64,000 nt of DNA from Pisolithus tinctorius (taxonomy: Eukaryota; Basidiomycota; Agaricomycetes; Boletales; Pisolithaceae): positions 418,310 through 482,309 of the forward strand of contig JANFAH010000052.1 in assembly GCA_024663395.1 (NCBI GenBank), given 5' to 3'. Position numbers and translations under genes: made by a program. The notes beneath the pieces are model-generated. The model was not told the DNA's origin, did not search any database, and saw only the letters and a list, made by a program, of their open reading frames with translations. Every line of letters begins with the position of its first letter. Within the stretch, counting starts at the first letter, position 1. Shown here one piece after another: positions 10,446 to 21,495 of the stretch.

Positions 10446-12189
10446 CCATGATGGTCAGGCAGGAGGGATGGTCTTTCCTCCAGGTATCTGGTCTGTTGAG
10501 GGTCAGCATGGGAGCAGTGGAGAGAGTGTGGCTGGAGGAGTCACTGATACCAGCACACAGTGGGAGTTGGAAGGTGATGACTCTGCTTATGCAATGTTCT
10601 CAGGAACTTCCAAGACCAAAGCACTGGAACCATGCACTGTGGACAAGGCTCACTCACAGCCAGACTGGCCTCAATGGAACGAAGCAATAAAATCTGAGCT
10701 AAAGAGCCTAGACGATGCACACACATGGGATGTAGTGCAACAACCACTGCTGAACATCAATGTTGTTGACTGCAAATGGGTATTTAAGATCAAAAAGAAC
10801 TCAGCAGGCAAAAGTGACAAGTACAAGGCTTGACTTGTTGTGTGTGGATTCATGCAGGTTCATGGGGTGGATTATTATGAGACTTATGCCCCAGTAGCTC
10901 ATCTCGCATCCCTCAGACTCATCTTAGCCATCACTGCACACCACAACTGGGATGTTGATGTTTTTGACTTCCACAGCATCTTTCTAAATGGAAAGTTGGA
11001 TGATGATGAAATAATTTACATGGAACTACCACCTGGTTTTGAAAAGGGAAAGCAGAATCTAGTTGCCTGCTTACTAGTCGCCCTTTATGGGTCCAAGCAA
11101 GGGGCTTTAAAATGGTATCAACACCTATGTCAGGAATTTGCTGCATTGGGGTTTTGCCACACTGAGGTTGACTGGGGAGTCTTTGTGGCAAGAATAGGTT
11201 CCCATTTACTTGTTCTAGCCTCACATGTTGATGACTGCATGGTTACAGGAAGTTTGAAGGAACTTGTCAAGTCCTTCAAAACCAAAATTGGTTTGCGATT
11301 CAAAATAACTGATCTTGGACCTATCAGCTGGCTACTAGGCATGCAAGTGACTCACAATCATGATGCCCATACTCTATCCATTTCACAAGGACCATTTATT
11401 GACTCAATACTTGTAAAGTATAACTTCACTGATCAGAAATCAGTCTCCATTCCCATGGACCCAAATATCCAACTCTCCTGAAACCAGTCTCCAAAGTCTG
11501 CTGTTGAGGTCACCAAAATGTGACAGGTGCCATTCCATGAGGCCTTAGGCTCACTCATGTACCTCACTGTTGGAACAAGGCCAGATATAGCATTCATTGT
11601 ATCTACTCTGGCCCAGTTTACAGAGAATCCAGGCTGGACGCACTGGGAGGCACTAAAACATGTCTACCACTATCTCATAGGGATGAAAGGCTGGTTGCTA
11701 ACCTATGGCACAGAGTCAAAGGGCCTCATAGGCTATGCTGATGCTGATGGCACATCACAGGAGCACCACCATGCCATTTCTGGCTATGCTTTCCTTGTTG
11801 ATGGGGGAGCCATTTCCTGGGGATCAAAGAAACAGGAACTTGTTACCTTGTCAACCACAGAAGCCAAGTACATCACAGCCATGCATGCCACAAAAGAAAT
11901 TATATGGCTATGCCACCTTATTGGTGAGGTTTTTTGCCCCCTTGAACACCCAACTATTCTATATGGTGACAACCAATCAGCTATCATGCTGACCAAAGAT
12001 GGTAATTACCATGCATGTACTAAACACATAGACATTCATTACCATTTTATTTGTTTCACTGCCACAAACAGTTCTATTCATTTTCTCTATTGCCCAACCA
12101 GTGACATGGCTGCTGATACTCTTACTAAAGCTCTCCCTTCTGTTAAAGCTAAACATTTCACATTTGAACTTGGACTCTGCTCCATTTGA
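10446..12189 (+). pseudogene. Copia A reverse transcriptase and RNase H (broken)
   Basis: The copia frame resumes after gypsy A. RT begins near CKWVFKIKKN (10,770), breaks at a TGA where Arg is expected (10,831), and continues through YETYAPVAHLASLR and ASHVDDCMVTG (the copia xxDD catalytic motif). Further TGA stops are at 11,479 and 11,521. RNase H follows with GYADADG, ISWGSKKQELV, STTEAKYI and YGDNQSA. The frame ends TGA (12,187-12,189), five bases before the 3' LTR. Confidence 0.9.
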
Positions 12190-12193
12190 GGAG

Positions 12194-12413
12194 TGTTGGA
12201 GTGCAAATGTTGTGTGGCTATGCCACATGCTTACCAATCACATACTCTCTTTTCATTGTTTGTACTTAGTGTAGCCTCAGTGACTGACTACAGTACACTG
12301 AGGTGAGACTTGCCTACACTTGTTATTATGCTCTACTAATATCCCTGTAGCTTATATCAACTACAGGTGAATATAGTGACTGACTACAGTACACTGAGCT
12401 TATATCAACTACA
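12194..12413 (+). repeat. 3' LTR of copia A (220 bp)
   Basis: Counterpart of 451-670, preceded by a weak purine tract (GAGGAG) and followed by CCTGA at 12,414-12,418. Confidence 0.95.
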
Positions 12414-12896
12414 CCTGACTGCACACTGTCAGGGAGAAGTCCAAAGGGTAGTCACATGACTCCTCAGAGAACAGTCTGCACAGTCTGGTAGGAGAGCAGT
12501 ACAAGTCCAACAGCAGTCAGAGCAGAGTTGGTTTGTAAATGACAGAAGGTGGGCAGAGTTGGTGCAGAGTGAGTGAATGACTGGCAGAAAAGGGTGTGGA
12601 GTGAGTGAGGACTTAGAATGAATGCACAGTCATGACACAAGACATTACAGTGCTTCAGTCTGAATTGAAATACATCAGGAAAGTTACATCTAGTCTGCTT
12701 TGTCTCATACAGTCTGCTGCAGACAATTCAGAACAATTCAGACAATCCAGACAATCCAGACAATCCAGATGTCTGACACTAGATAAATGAATGGTGTGCC
12801 AAGAGTTCAAATGAATTGAATTAAAGTTTGTCAGACTAAATCAGATGGATCAGACAAGCAGACTGCTTGTAACTTTGCTGATGTAATCTTGCTTTA
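12414..12896. other. Spacer between copia A and Harbinger; short tandem repeat
   Basis: No gene is visible. At 12,719-12,770 a roughly 10-bp unit, GACAATCCAG (with AATTCAG variants), repeats about five times, and CAGTC/CAGAC words are frequent throughout. The stretch ends with TTA (12,894-12,896), the left Harbinger target duplication. Confidence 0.55.
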
Positions 12897-12968
12897 GAGC
12901 TTGTATGGAAAGTGCAGTTCAGCTGCAGTTCACAAACTTGTCAGATTGTTCTTGTTTGATGGGTGGTG
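12897..12968 (+). repeat. Left terminal inverted repeat of Harbinger
   Basis: 72 bp matching the reverse complement of 15,906-15,977 except at four positions. Confidence 0.93.
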
Positions 12969-13026
12969 GAAAAATCTGGGCCAAAGTGTTGGAGATTGAA
13001 ATGTTGGTTTCCCTCCCAATGGTAGC

Positions 13027-14289
13027 ATGTCTCTCCCTCCCTATCTCGCCTCTGCTGATACTCGACGCAATCACATCTGGCAAGTACTAATTGAACTTTT
13101 CAATGTCTTAGGATCAAATATTGTTGAACTAATGGAAACAGTGGGGGAAATAGAGGAAGAATCCAAGCATGCCAAGTGGACCAATGAAGAGGTCACTGCC
13201 CTTGTTGATTATCTGCACACAAATCATGCAGAGTGGGCTGATGCTGGCAACTTCCAACAAGTGACATATGCCAAAGCTGCAGAGAGCATTTGCAAGCTCC
13301 ACAGGTCTGGCAAAATCAAGGACTCAAAGAATGTGTTGATTAAATGGGGATCAGTATGTCCTCATCTATTCTAACATTGCTATGTTAACACTGGATGTAG
13401 CTTAAACATACATACAATGCAATCATGACTTATTGCAGCAGATCTGGCAAACATTGGGACAATGAGAATGGTGTGAATATCTGTGGAGCAGCTGATGCAG
13501 AGAAATGGGCAAAATTTGTCAGTGTGAAGGTACATATTTGATCTTACAGATAACTATGATCGGTTCACTGAGACATCACAGCAAAACACAGCCATGAAGC
13601 CCTTCTGCAACAAGGGCTGGCAGTATCTTCCAATGATGGAGGATATTTTTCCACAGGGTGGCACAACCAGCTCCCATGCTTTCTGTCCTGGGGTGTTAAA
13701 CCCCATGCTCACCATGACCACTGATAGTAGCTTTACATTCTCTGTCCCCCCCAACCCTATGACAACTACTGACAGTACCACCTCTGTCCCATCTGTCCCC
13801 CCCTCCATTGCTGTGCTCACTGGAAAGCATTCATTCACTGTGATGTCTACTGATGTCACAGAAATGGCATCCCCTTCCCTCCTATTCTCAACAAATCAGC
13901 ATCCCCCAATGACTCCTGTCTCATCCATCCATAGTAGTAAGTGCAGCTGAATGTCTGCTCAATCTTCCAGCAAGATGAAGCCTCAACCTTCCAGCTCTCA
14001 CACCATCGCAGTCATATCAATCGGCAACACAATCCAGTGCCTGGGGGACCAGTTGGTGACAACTTTCATGGATCCATTGATCGCAGTCCAGATGGCTATG
14101 CAAATGCTATACAAAGATTCCAAGATTCCTCCCCACCATCATGCATTTATGATGCATCAGTTTTCTGGTATATCTAACCCTGCCACCATTTTTATAGCTT
14201 TACCTGATGAACAATCCCATCGTGCATATGTATCAGACATGTATGACAGCTTTTTCCAAGGCACTAACAATCCCCCCCCCACCATGTAG
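13027..14289 (+). pseudogene. Harbinger Myb/SANT-like DNA-binding protein (one stop)
   Basis: The ATG at 13,027 opens a frame with an acidic stretch (VGEIEEESKHAKWTNEEV) that begins a trihelix/Myb-SANT-like domain. An intron with GTATGT donor starts near 13,355 and ends at a CAG near 13,440. The second exon has the family-like RSGKHWDNENG segment; after another intron comes NKGWQYLPMMEDIFPQGG. A Ser/Thr/Pro-rich linker leads to a TGA at about 13,948, where CGA is likely, and the frame resumes to TAG at 14,287-14,289. In Harbinger transposons such proteins bind the TIRs and bring in the transposase. Confidence 0.7.
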
Positions 14290-14561
14290 TATGTGTAGCA
14301 TGAGTCAGTGTATCTAGCTACAGAAATGAATAACATCAGATGTGTTGGCATTCCTCTAGCATGTGCATTGAACAAAGAATGTGTTGGCATCCCTCTAGCA
14401 TGTGCATCAAACAAAGATCAGATTGGATATCAGAAGCTAGTACATGATGGGTGTAACTAAAACAAACTAGTGACTTCTTCCTCAAAGAAGTCAGATTCCA
14501 CATCTGATCCACTGTCCATGGTACTCTGTGCTCACTCCACCAAAATACACTGATAATCAGC

Positions 14562-15852
14562 CTACATGGCCACCACAATATCATCCCACATCCCACGCAT
14601 GAATATGTCTTCTTCTAAGCTCCTCATTCCTCCCATGGCTTGGGGATTAGTATGCGCACCTGGCTGCTGCTTGCCCTCTTCATCTTCATCAGGAGAAACA
14701 TTGCTTGTGCCCTCCTCGCTCTCACCATGCATACAAATAAAATTGTGAATTGTGCAGAGTGCAGCAGGGATCTGTGCTTGTATATCAATGTTGTATTCTG
14801 GCACCAGGAGGAGTATTTGAAAGTGATGCCTTAGGATGCTGAAGATTTGTTCTATGACATTTTGTGCTGATGCATGCCACAAGTTGAACAGTTCTTCTTT
14901 ATTTGCTGGTCTGAGAGGGAATAAATAAATAAATATAATGGTGAGCAAGACAAAAAACATACCACATGTTAGCATGGCCCCATTCTGCAAGATGATACTG
15001 GATGCCCCAGTAGGGGACTAGCAACTCTCGACATGAGGGGTAGCTGGCATCAGCAAGTAGATATTTTCCATTTGGAATGTGGAGGTTGGTCGATGTTGCA
15101 TCACCATAGATATGGGCATCCATTGCAGATCCTTCCCACCCTGTCAGTGTATAAACAAACCTCAGACTGAAATCACAGATGAACAGGCTGTTTTGTGAGA
15201 GGAATCCTTTGTGGTTGCGATAATTGGAACATATAATTGAAGGGGGGGATACAGGAATGTGGCAGCCATCTATTGCACCAATCACATTCTGAAAGTACAG
15301 CCAAAATTTGGGGATGCATTGGATCTTCAGATGGATGGCTTCACCAGTCAGAAACTGGACATATGTGATATAAAAGGGCAGTTCTGAAAATATGAAGAGC
15401 AATTTCTTGAAGTACCTGTAAACACATATGAATATCTGATTTGTCACATGTATTTTGTATTGAACTCACTGAGATATTGTGTCATTTGACTGCTGAAAAT
15501 GCTTGCCAACATGCCTGACCATCAGGCCAGTCACACATGTGTACAGGAAAATTGCAAGCTGTTCTTCCAGAGTAACAAATTTTGAGTTGCTGTGACCAAT
15601 CTCCTGCAGCTCCTCTATGAGCTGAATGAAAACCTCCTTGCACATACCAAGTTCACAGTGGATACGATCAGGGTGACCAGTCAGGAGTTCTTGAACCCAC
15701 ATATCTCTGGAGAGTTTGGATGTGTGGTATGGTATTGGCTCTCTGCAAACACTGGAGCCAACTAGTTCAGCCAACAAGACCAGGAGCATCTGGAGGGCAG
15801 TCAAAATATGCTGCAGTAGAGCTTGGCACACATTGGGATGATTAGGTGGCAT
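14562..15852 (-). CDS. Harbinger DDE transposase
   Basis: Exon 1 (15,852-15,470) encodes an N-terminal helical region. A 54-nt GT-AG intron (15,469-15,416) leads to the DDE_Tnp_4 core, with GAIDGCHIPV (first Asp), NYRNHKGFLSQN and TGWEGSAMDAHI, then LADASYP (second Asp). A second intron near 14,910-14,975 leads to NKEELFNLWHAS and NVIEQIFSIL (the Glu), followed by an acidic tail. All three catalytic residues are visible. The exact second splice donor is unclear (the best-looking one would create TGA), so the copy may be slightly damaged. Confidence 0.8.
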
Positions 15853-15905
15853 CTCTGGAGGGGTTCAATCTCCAACATACTGCTGGACCTTATGCTGAAT
15901 TTGTG

Positions 15906-15977
15906 CACCACCCATCAAACAAGAACAATCCAGCAAGTTTGTGAACTGCAACTGAACTGCACTTTCCATACAAGCTC
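15906..15977 (-). repeat. Right terminal inverted repeat of Harbinger
   Basis: 72 bp, inverted copy of 12,897-12,968, directly followed by the target duplication TTA. Confidence 0.93.
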
Positions 15978-15980
15978 TTA

Positions 15981-16627
15981 AGTAGCCAGTAGGCTGTGAT
16001 GCTTAGTCAGATGAATCTGACATTGTGTGGATGTACAACAGCATCTCACCTCCAAAAAAAACAGCACCTTGCATGCATTGCAATGCAACCCTGCATAAGG
16101 CAAAAAAAGTTTGTAGAGGCAAACATGAGTAGGGCTCCTAGGAGCATATGCAGAGCCACAGTCAATGGAAATGACAAGGCCCTTGATCACAAACAGAATG
16201 TCCATTCAGCAGTTATGATGAGTGTTGGTGTATTGGTCAACTGATCAGAGTTTGTGTCAGAGGGCCCACATTGCCTCCAACTCCTATCAACAAATATGGT
16301 AGCTCTGATAAGCTCTGCTTCAAATTCACTTTTGAGGGTACCTCCCTGCCAGAATGTTCAATTTTCAAAATTTTATTCAGATAGCCTATATCCTCTAATC
16401 AACTAGAGTACATCTATATATTTTAAATCCTGAAAGCCACAGGAGTTGAGGTGTAATTACAGTTTTGCTGTTGCCTATAGTGCAGTACCTATTTTGAGTG
16501 CCAAGCACTGTATAATATTTGGAGCAAGCACATCAATCTGTACTTCGAAGTATGGTCACAATTTTCTAGGTGTCGGATTCATGTCCCTGTCAATGTAATC
16601 CTGACCATGTCTACAGGGTGGCCATGT
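15981..16627. other. Spacer between Harbinger and gypsy B, nothing recognised
   Basis: AT-rich, CpG-poor DNA without a convincing frame. It probably belongs to older repeat sequence. AAACC at 16,628-16,632 is the left target duplication of gypsy B. Confidence 0.5.
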
Positions 16628-16632
16628 AAACC

Positions 16633-16908
16633 TGTGATGAAAGCAGTTTCATTTAAGTCACACAGGGGCAGTCCGTTCTTGTAGGAGGGTTTCTTATGGT
16701 TGCTCAAGAAGAACTGGCTGAAGGATTCTCTGTTCAAGGTAGACTGGGGAGTAAGTACATCAGTATCTACAGTGTATATATGTCCAGAGTGCAGTGGGAG
16801 ACAAATGAGTAGCTAAAAAAGGGAGATATAAAGAAAGAGAAAGGAAAAGGAAATAAAACATTATTATTCCGAGGCATTAATGGTCATGTAAGATCATGAA
16901 TCATTACA
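16633..16908 (-). repeat. 3' LTR of gypsy B (left end)
   Basis: 276 bp matching 32,570-32,845. Most differences are CA/TG, CG/CA or TG/CG pairs, again CpG decay. On the minus strand the purine-rich AGGAGGGTGAA directly precedes it (plus 16,909-16,919). Confidence 0.94.
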
Positions 16909-16944
16909 TTCACCCTCCTGACCTTCGACAAGAAGGTTAAATCA

Positions 16945-17187
16945 TTAGTTTGTTACCACGCTATCCATTGGAGTAGTGGCTGTGTAGATCATAAGTATAA
17001 TCACAGAGAAGATGAAGACAATAGTCCAACCTGTGGATGGACCAGTGGTCTCTGAGCCAGAAGGGGTATTCTGAGATCCGTCTATGGTAGAGTTGATCTC
17101 TAGGTTCTGTAACATGGCATTGACATTTGCCAAGTAGTTATTGAACTCATGGAAGGGGTCACAAGGGCTATTGGACAAGAAAGACAT
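16945..17187 (-). CDS. Gypsy B small 3' ORF with one membrane segment (unrecognised)
   Basis: An 80-codon frame ends 36 bp inside the 3' LTR border. Its ATG (MSFLSNSPCDPF) is followed by a polar region and then, near the C-terminus, by one strongly hydrophobic stretch (WTIVFIFSVIILMIYTA). Some gypsy elements carry a membrane-protein gene in this position, but nothing else here supports an envelope function and the frame upstream is broken. Treat it as a possible remnant of a third ORF. Confidence 0.35.
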   Translation of the reverse strand: MSFLSNSPCDPFHEFNNYLANVNAMLQNLEINSTIDGSQNTPSGSETTGPSTGWTIVFIFSVIILMIYTATTPMDSVVTN

Positions 17188-17349
17188 GTTGGGCTGATCC
17201 AGGGTCTGAGAGACATCCTCAAAGGGTTGATTGCAGAAATTGTGAGAGTGGTTCTTGAAGAAAGTAGTTCTTCCTCACTTGGGATGGCCATGGTTTTCAT
17301 GCCCTCCACTGTCACACACCAAAGGTGTTGTGGACATGGTTACAGCTGA

Positions 17350-19300
17350 CTCTGCCTAACTCATCAACAAGTTGCATGCAATGCCCATGCCATGCAGATG
17401 AAGACTAAAGGCCTCATGTGGAGAAAGACTGCTGGACATGAGCAGTCATCCTTTGCACAAGAATGAGTCATCAGTGCTAAAGAGAAAAGAGGAAGCAGGT
17501 TAAGTGCACACTAAAGGTTTTTAGCACCTGTGTATGGCATTCTGGTTTTTGTCATATTTCTGCCATTTCCAAAGATATCGACTCCATTCTCACACTCACT
17601 TAAAGTGCTCAGCCACACGATTCTGCCTTCCAAATTTGGAGAGGATCCTCACACCCTATGCATTTCTACAGCACTCCATCCATCAGCTGCTCATTTTGCT
17701 AAGTCCATCAATCATGGCCACCTCTTTGTCAATCATCTTGCTTGTCTCATTTGCCAGAGACAGTGGCTATGTATATCTGCCAGGCATTCCCACCAGCTTC
17801 CATCCTGAAGCCCCCTGGTTCATCCCATCATTGTCAGCCCCATCTCATCCCATGCAGCTTGGTCAGTGTGTTCTCCTTGTCAGTATGACTTCCAGAAGGA
17901 CATTCTTTGGTTGCCTCAGGTCTGTCACTCAGTTAGAAAGGTCTTATGTGGTTGTTTTGGTCTCCCCAGTTGATGAAGAATATGGATCATTCCTCCCTGC
18001 TCCCTGCACCATCTTTATTCCAGTCATGTCCATCATTCTTCCCACATTGCAACAGCTGCAGTATAATCTACTGTTCTCCAGCCTCCCTGATCACATTCAT
18101 GACAAGTATGATGTGCATCTTGCCTTCTTACTGCAAGATCCAGCAGAAGACATCCCCCCTTCTCCTCCTCCTCCATCAGAGCCCCATTCATGAAGTTTTT
18201 GTTAACTTCGCTGAGAGGATGAAAGGGTGGGAGATGTGATCACTTATGCTCCCATTGCCCCACAGACCCCCAATGCCCTAGCCCCTTTGACACCTGACTC
18301 ATGCCCTTCAATTCTGGAATTAATACTTCCCTATCTGGAAACACCATCCATCTGTCATGCCATCTTTGGATCTAGAGATGTCTCCACCGAGATCTGACTT
18401 GCATTGCCACCCCCTAATGTGATATCAGTGTGCTTACTCAGTTTCTGACTCCATTTGACTCATTTTGTGATATTTTGACTGTCCTTGACTTGTTCATTGC
18501 CAATACTTACCAATCTTCTTTGCTTGCTTACTTTTCATTTCTCGCTTACTCATCATGATTACTCAGTCCTTACTCATTACTTACCAATTGTTTGTGCCTT
18601 GTTTGTCACAAGCTGTGCTCCCCCACAGCATATAAACCCCCATGTACTTAGCTACCCCCAAGCAATCAGAAGCAATCCAGCAGTCAGTTCAGTGCATACC
18701 TTGTCATTGACAGTTGAGGCTCATTTGGAAGAGTCTATCTGTCTTCATTCATATCATTGGTAGTTGAGGCTCTACAAAGGGGTCTATCTACCTCCATCAT
18801 TTATCTGAAGCTTCCTCCACTCTTAGTCAGCAGTCTTGCTTAGTCATCCCTCCACTCCTGCATAACTCATCAACGACTTGTGCCAGGAGCATGTTCTATC
18901 AAGGTCCATCATTTCAGAGGTCCTTTTGGCTGAACACCTTCACTCTGTTCAGCATCCCCCATCCAGTCTTCACTTGCTTGTCTACTCCTGTGTAACTCAT
19001 TGATGACTTGCACCAGGAGCACCCTCCACTTGAGGTACCCCCCCCCACACATTTAGGTTTTTCTGCACTCCAGGTTCTGTGGAGGCAAACCACCACTTGC
19101 TCTTATTTGTCTTTTGTGTTGGATTTGTTTGGTTTATACCAGCTTTCCACACTTTGACTCACACTGCCCCAACCCCTGGGTGTGTAAGGTTCATGCCAGT
19201 GGTGCCTTTGACTACCATGAGCTGTGTTTGCTTGTTCTGTTCTACAGTAAGTGCAGTATTTCTCCCATAAGGGGGCACACTTACAAGTGGCAGTATCTGC
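17350..19300. other. Unexplained block inside gypsy B 3' region
   Basis: The coding signal here is on the plus strand, opposite to gypsy B: a frame at 17,534-18,193 (219 codons, starting with ATG) of no recognised family, rich in Pro, Ser and Leu. After it comes a TC-rich part with CATATAAACCCC (about 18,629), two diverged copies of a roughly 46-bp unit (near 18,700 and 18,750) and two copies of an AACTCATyrAyGACTTG motif (near 18,863 and 18,995). A truncated element with an LTR-like end (TATA, repeats, TTCTACA near 19,246) is possible. No second LTR or target duplication was found. Confidence 0.35.
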
Positions 19301-19354
19301 TGTGAAGCGATCAAAAATGACATGGGTTAGGTATCCAGCTTGATTGTTACCATG

Positions 19355-19573
19355 TCAAGTCGAGTTCCTCTTTGGCTTCACTGTTTGAGCTTGCTCAAAT
19401 GCAGGAGGAAGAGGGTATTGTAGGTACAGATCAGGATCATCTGCATGAAGGACACAGAAGTTGACATAACTGGGAGGAACAACATCTTGTTTGATGTCAA
19501 ATGAGCCATCACAGATGGCTGCAGCGATGACATGGAAGTGTTCTAGTTTGAGTGGTGTGAAGTGCATGGTCAT
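19355..19573 (-). CDS. Small ORF downstream of gypsy B integrase (unrecognised)
   Basis: A 72-codon ATG frame (MTMHFTPLKLEHFHV) lies just past the chromodomain-like end of Pol on the same strand. It may be the start of an accessory protein interrupted by the block at 17,350-19,300. No family recognised. Confidence 0.3.
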   Translation of the reverse strand: MTMHFTPLKLEHFHVIAAAICDGSFDIKQDVVPPSYVNFCVLHADDPDLYLQYPLPPAFEQAQTVKPKRNST

Positions 19574-19599
19574 TCATGGGGTGCTGGTTGACTGAGCAT

Positions 19600-21495
19600 T
19601 CATAGTTTGCCTTTTATGTGTGCTTGGGCTGCTCCTGGGGGTAATCCTGGATGCTGAGGAGTAATTGGTGGATGGAGCTTGTGGAGTTGCCCAGCTGTCA
19701 CTTGTAGTGATGTTGTCAATGATGTCCAGTGCTTCATGACAGGCAGTGCAGATATAGCCAGCAGAGGCAGCTCCTGTGGACTGTGGTCGCTCTGGTTCCT
19801 AGGTGTAAGGTTGTCAGCACTAGATATGTTCAGCACTTCTAGGTATTGGGTAAATGCTTTGAGGTGTGAGACCTCATGGAAGGGAAGCCACACCTTGTTG
19901 CCACTTGAGTATTCGACCTGAAAGAGGGCATCTCTCCCCTTTCCATGGTGATCTGTAATCCACTTGACCAAAAGGTGTTCAACTTTTCCAAGGCTGATTA
20001 TTTGAGGGAGTTGTCATCCAGGGAATCATCGATCATCATTAGGGATGTGCAGACATAACAAACTGGCATGGAAGGCTGGGTGTATGCCATGCTGTTTTAG
20101 GTCATTCAGCAAGTTGAGCAGGAATGTGTTGTTCTGGTAGTCATCTATGATCTTATAGGGGCTGATAAACTTAGGCATGAGTTTTCAAGCATGCCCTTTT
20201 GGTAAAGCTATGTTGGCTGTAGATAGGTATACTAAGTCTCCTTTAACACATGGCATGTCCCTATGTTTTCAGTTTGCCATAGTAGTTTGTTTTATATACA
20301 CAGAGATAATCAAATCATGAGCTTGCATAATGGCATTTTTCATACATTGGGTGAATACTCTTACACTGGGGAATTCCAAGTTGGTTTCCCAGATCATAGA
20401 TCTTGGCGACTGCCTGTAGTTTAGCATAAATGGGGTAAACCCAGTAGTTTCTGACCAAGCCAAGTTCATTGCAAATTCAATTGCCAGTAGTTTCGAGGCC
20501 CAGTCCTTCTGGTTTGGGGATATGCATGTGCATAGCATCTGAGTAAATGTGTGGTTGGCTTGCTCAGTGATTCCATCTGTCTGTGGGTGAAAGCTTGATG
20601 ACATTCTCAGCTCAGTCCCCATTAGTTCATTTAGTTTATTCCAGAAAGTGCTTGTGAATAGGGAGTCTCTGTCACTAATTATATTCCATGGCATTCCATG
20701 ATGCTTGTACACTCTATCAAACATTACCTCGGTGATGTCTTTGGCACAGTAAGTCTGTTTTGTAGGGATGAGGTGTACCATGACAGTTAGGTAATCGATT
20801 ATGACAAGTGTCATATCGAAGGTTCTGTTAAGTGTACATGATTCTGGCAAGGGGCCAACAAAGTCAATTCTGATGGTTTCCCAGGGGTATGTTGGGACAT
20901 CAAGTGTTTCTAATAGTCTGTAGCTGGGGTGATTACTGGGCTTAGAGGTCTGACATAGGGTACAGGATCTGCAGAATTCATCTACATCTGAGTTGATCCC
21001 TTTCCACCATACATTGTCTTGTAGGTAGTTGGTAGTTTTCCTGGGGCCTAGGTGTGCTAAGATTGAATGTGCATGCGAGATCAAGATCTCACATAAGTGA
21101 TGGGAACCCAAGTTTATGTCAGGAATACAAAGAATTCACTGTTCTTTGTCTTTCAGGTAAATCAGACCATTGTCTACTTCAAAATTTTTGTAGTTCTTAG
21201 GGTTTTTAATGATGTCAACAAAAAATTTGTCCCTATGGTATTGATGGCATATGTCCTCACATATGTCCAAGCCTGGCTCTGCTATGGTGACTAAGTCAGG
21301 TAACAAGGTTGGTTCCTGTTCACTGGGTGTGTCAGCTATGATGTCATTATCTGGGCTGTTGTCAACACATGTCATAGGTATTTTTGTCTCAGCAGGTGTC
21401 TTGGGTACTGTTGACACATCAGGTGATGTGTCAGGCTTTGGTGTACTCCCACCCTCCAGTGATCATGTTGGGTCATTAGGTAATTTCAGGATCAC
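19600..21495 (-). pseudogene. Gypsy B integrase and chromodomain-like tail
   Basis: Reading leftwards: the integrase zinc region (SHAHSILAHLGPRKT, CRSCTLCQTSK), the catalytic core with IRIDFVGPLP (Asp), IISDRDSLFTS (Asp) and HPQTDGITEQANHT (Glu), then a C-terminal part with WITDHHGKGRDALFQVEYS and WLPFHEV that looks like a chromodomain. The three catalytic residues are present, unlike in gypsy A. TGA stops at likely CGA sites break the frame near 21,135, 20,190 and 20,015. Confidence 0.85.

Larger units (their letters stand above)
451..12413 (+). mobile_element. Ty1/copia LTR retrotransposon A (host of a nested gypsy)
   Basis: The element is bounded by two 220-bp LTRs (451-670 and 12,194-12,413) that begin TGTTGGAGTG and end CAACTACA. 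The 5-bp target-site duplication CCTGA lies at 446-450 and 12,414-12,418. Its domain order is gag with zinc knuckle, protease, GAG-pre-integrase, integrase, reverse transcriptase, RNase H, which is the copia order. The total of about 12 kb includes a 6.8-kb gypsy insertion between the integrase and RT portions; without it the element is about 5.2 kb, a normal copia size. Coding frames are broken mainly by TGA where Arg (CGA) is expected, so this copy is inactive. Confidence 0.95.
12897..15977. mobile_element. PIF/Harbinger DNA transposon, two genes, complete ends
   Basis: Terminal inverted repeats of 72 bp (12,897-12,968 and 15,906-15,977) start GAGCTTGTATGG and differ at four positions. The 3-bp target duplication TTA flanks both ends (12,894-12,896 and 15,978-15,980), as expected for this superfamily (TWA). 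Inside are a plus-strand Myb/SANT-like gene and a minus-strand DDE transposase, arranged convergently. A two-gene layout with a Myb-like DNA-binding partner is the classical Harbinger architecture. Confidence 0.93.

Noticed and set aside
18230..18240. Polypurine tract plus LTR start (GGGTGGGAGA / TGTGATCAC)
   Set aside because: The sequence beyond it still reads as protein-like in one frame, no partner LTR exists and no target duplication was found, so the LTR start there is not supported.
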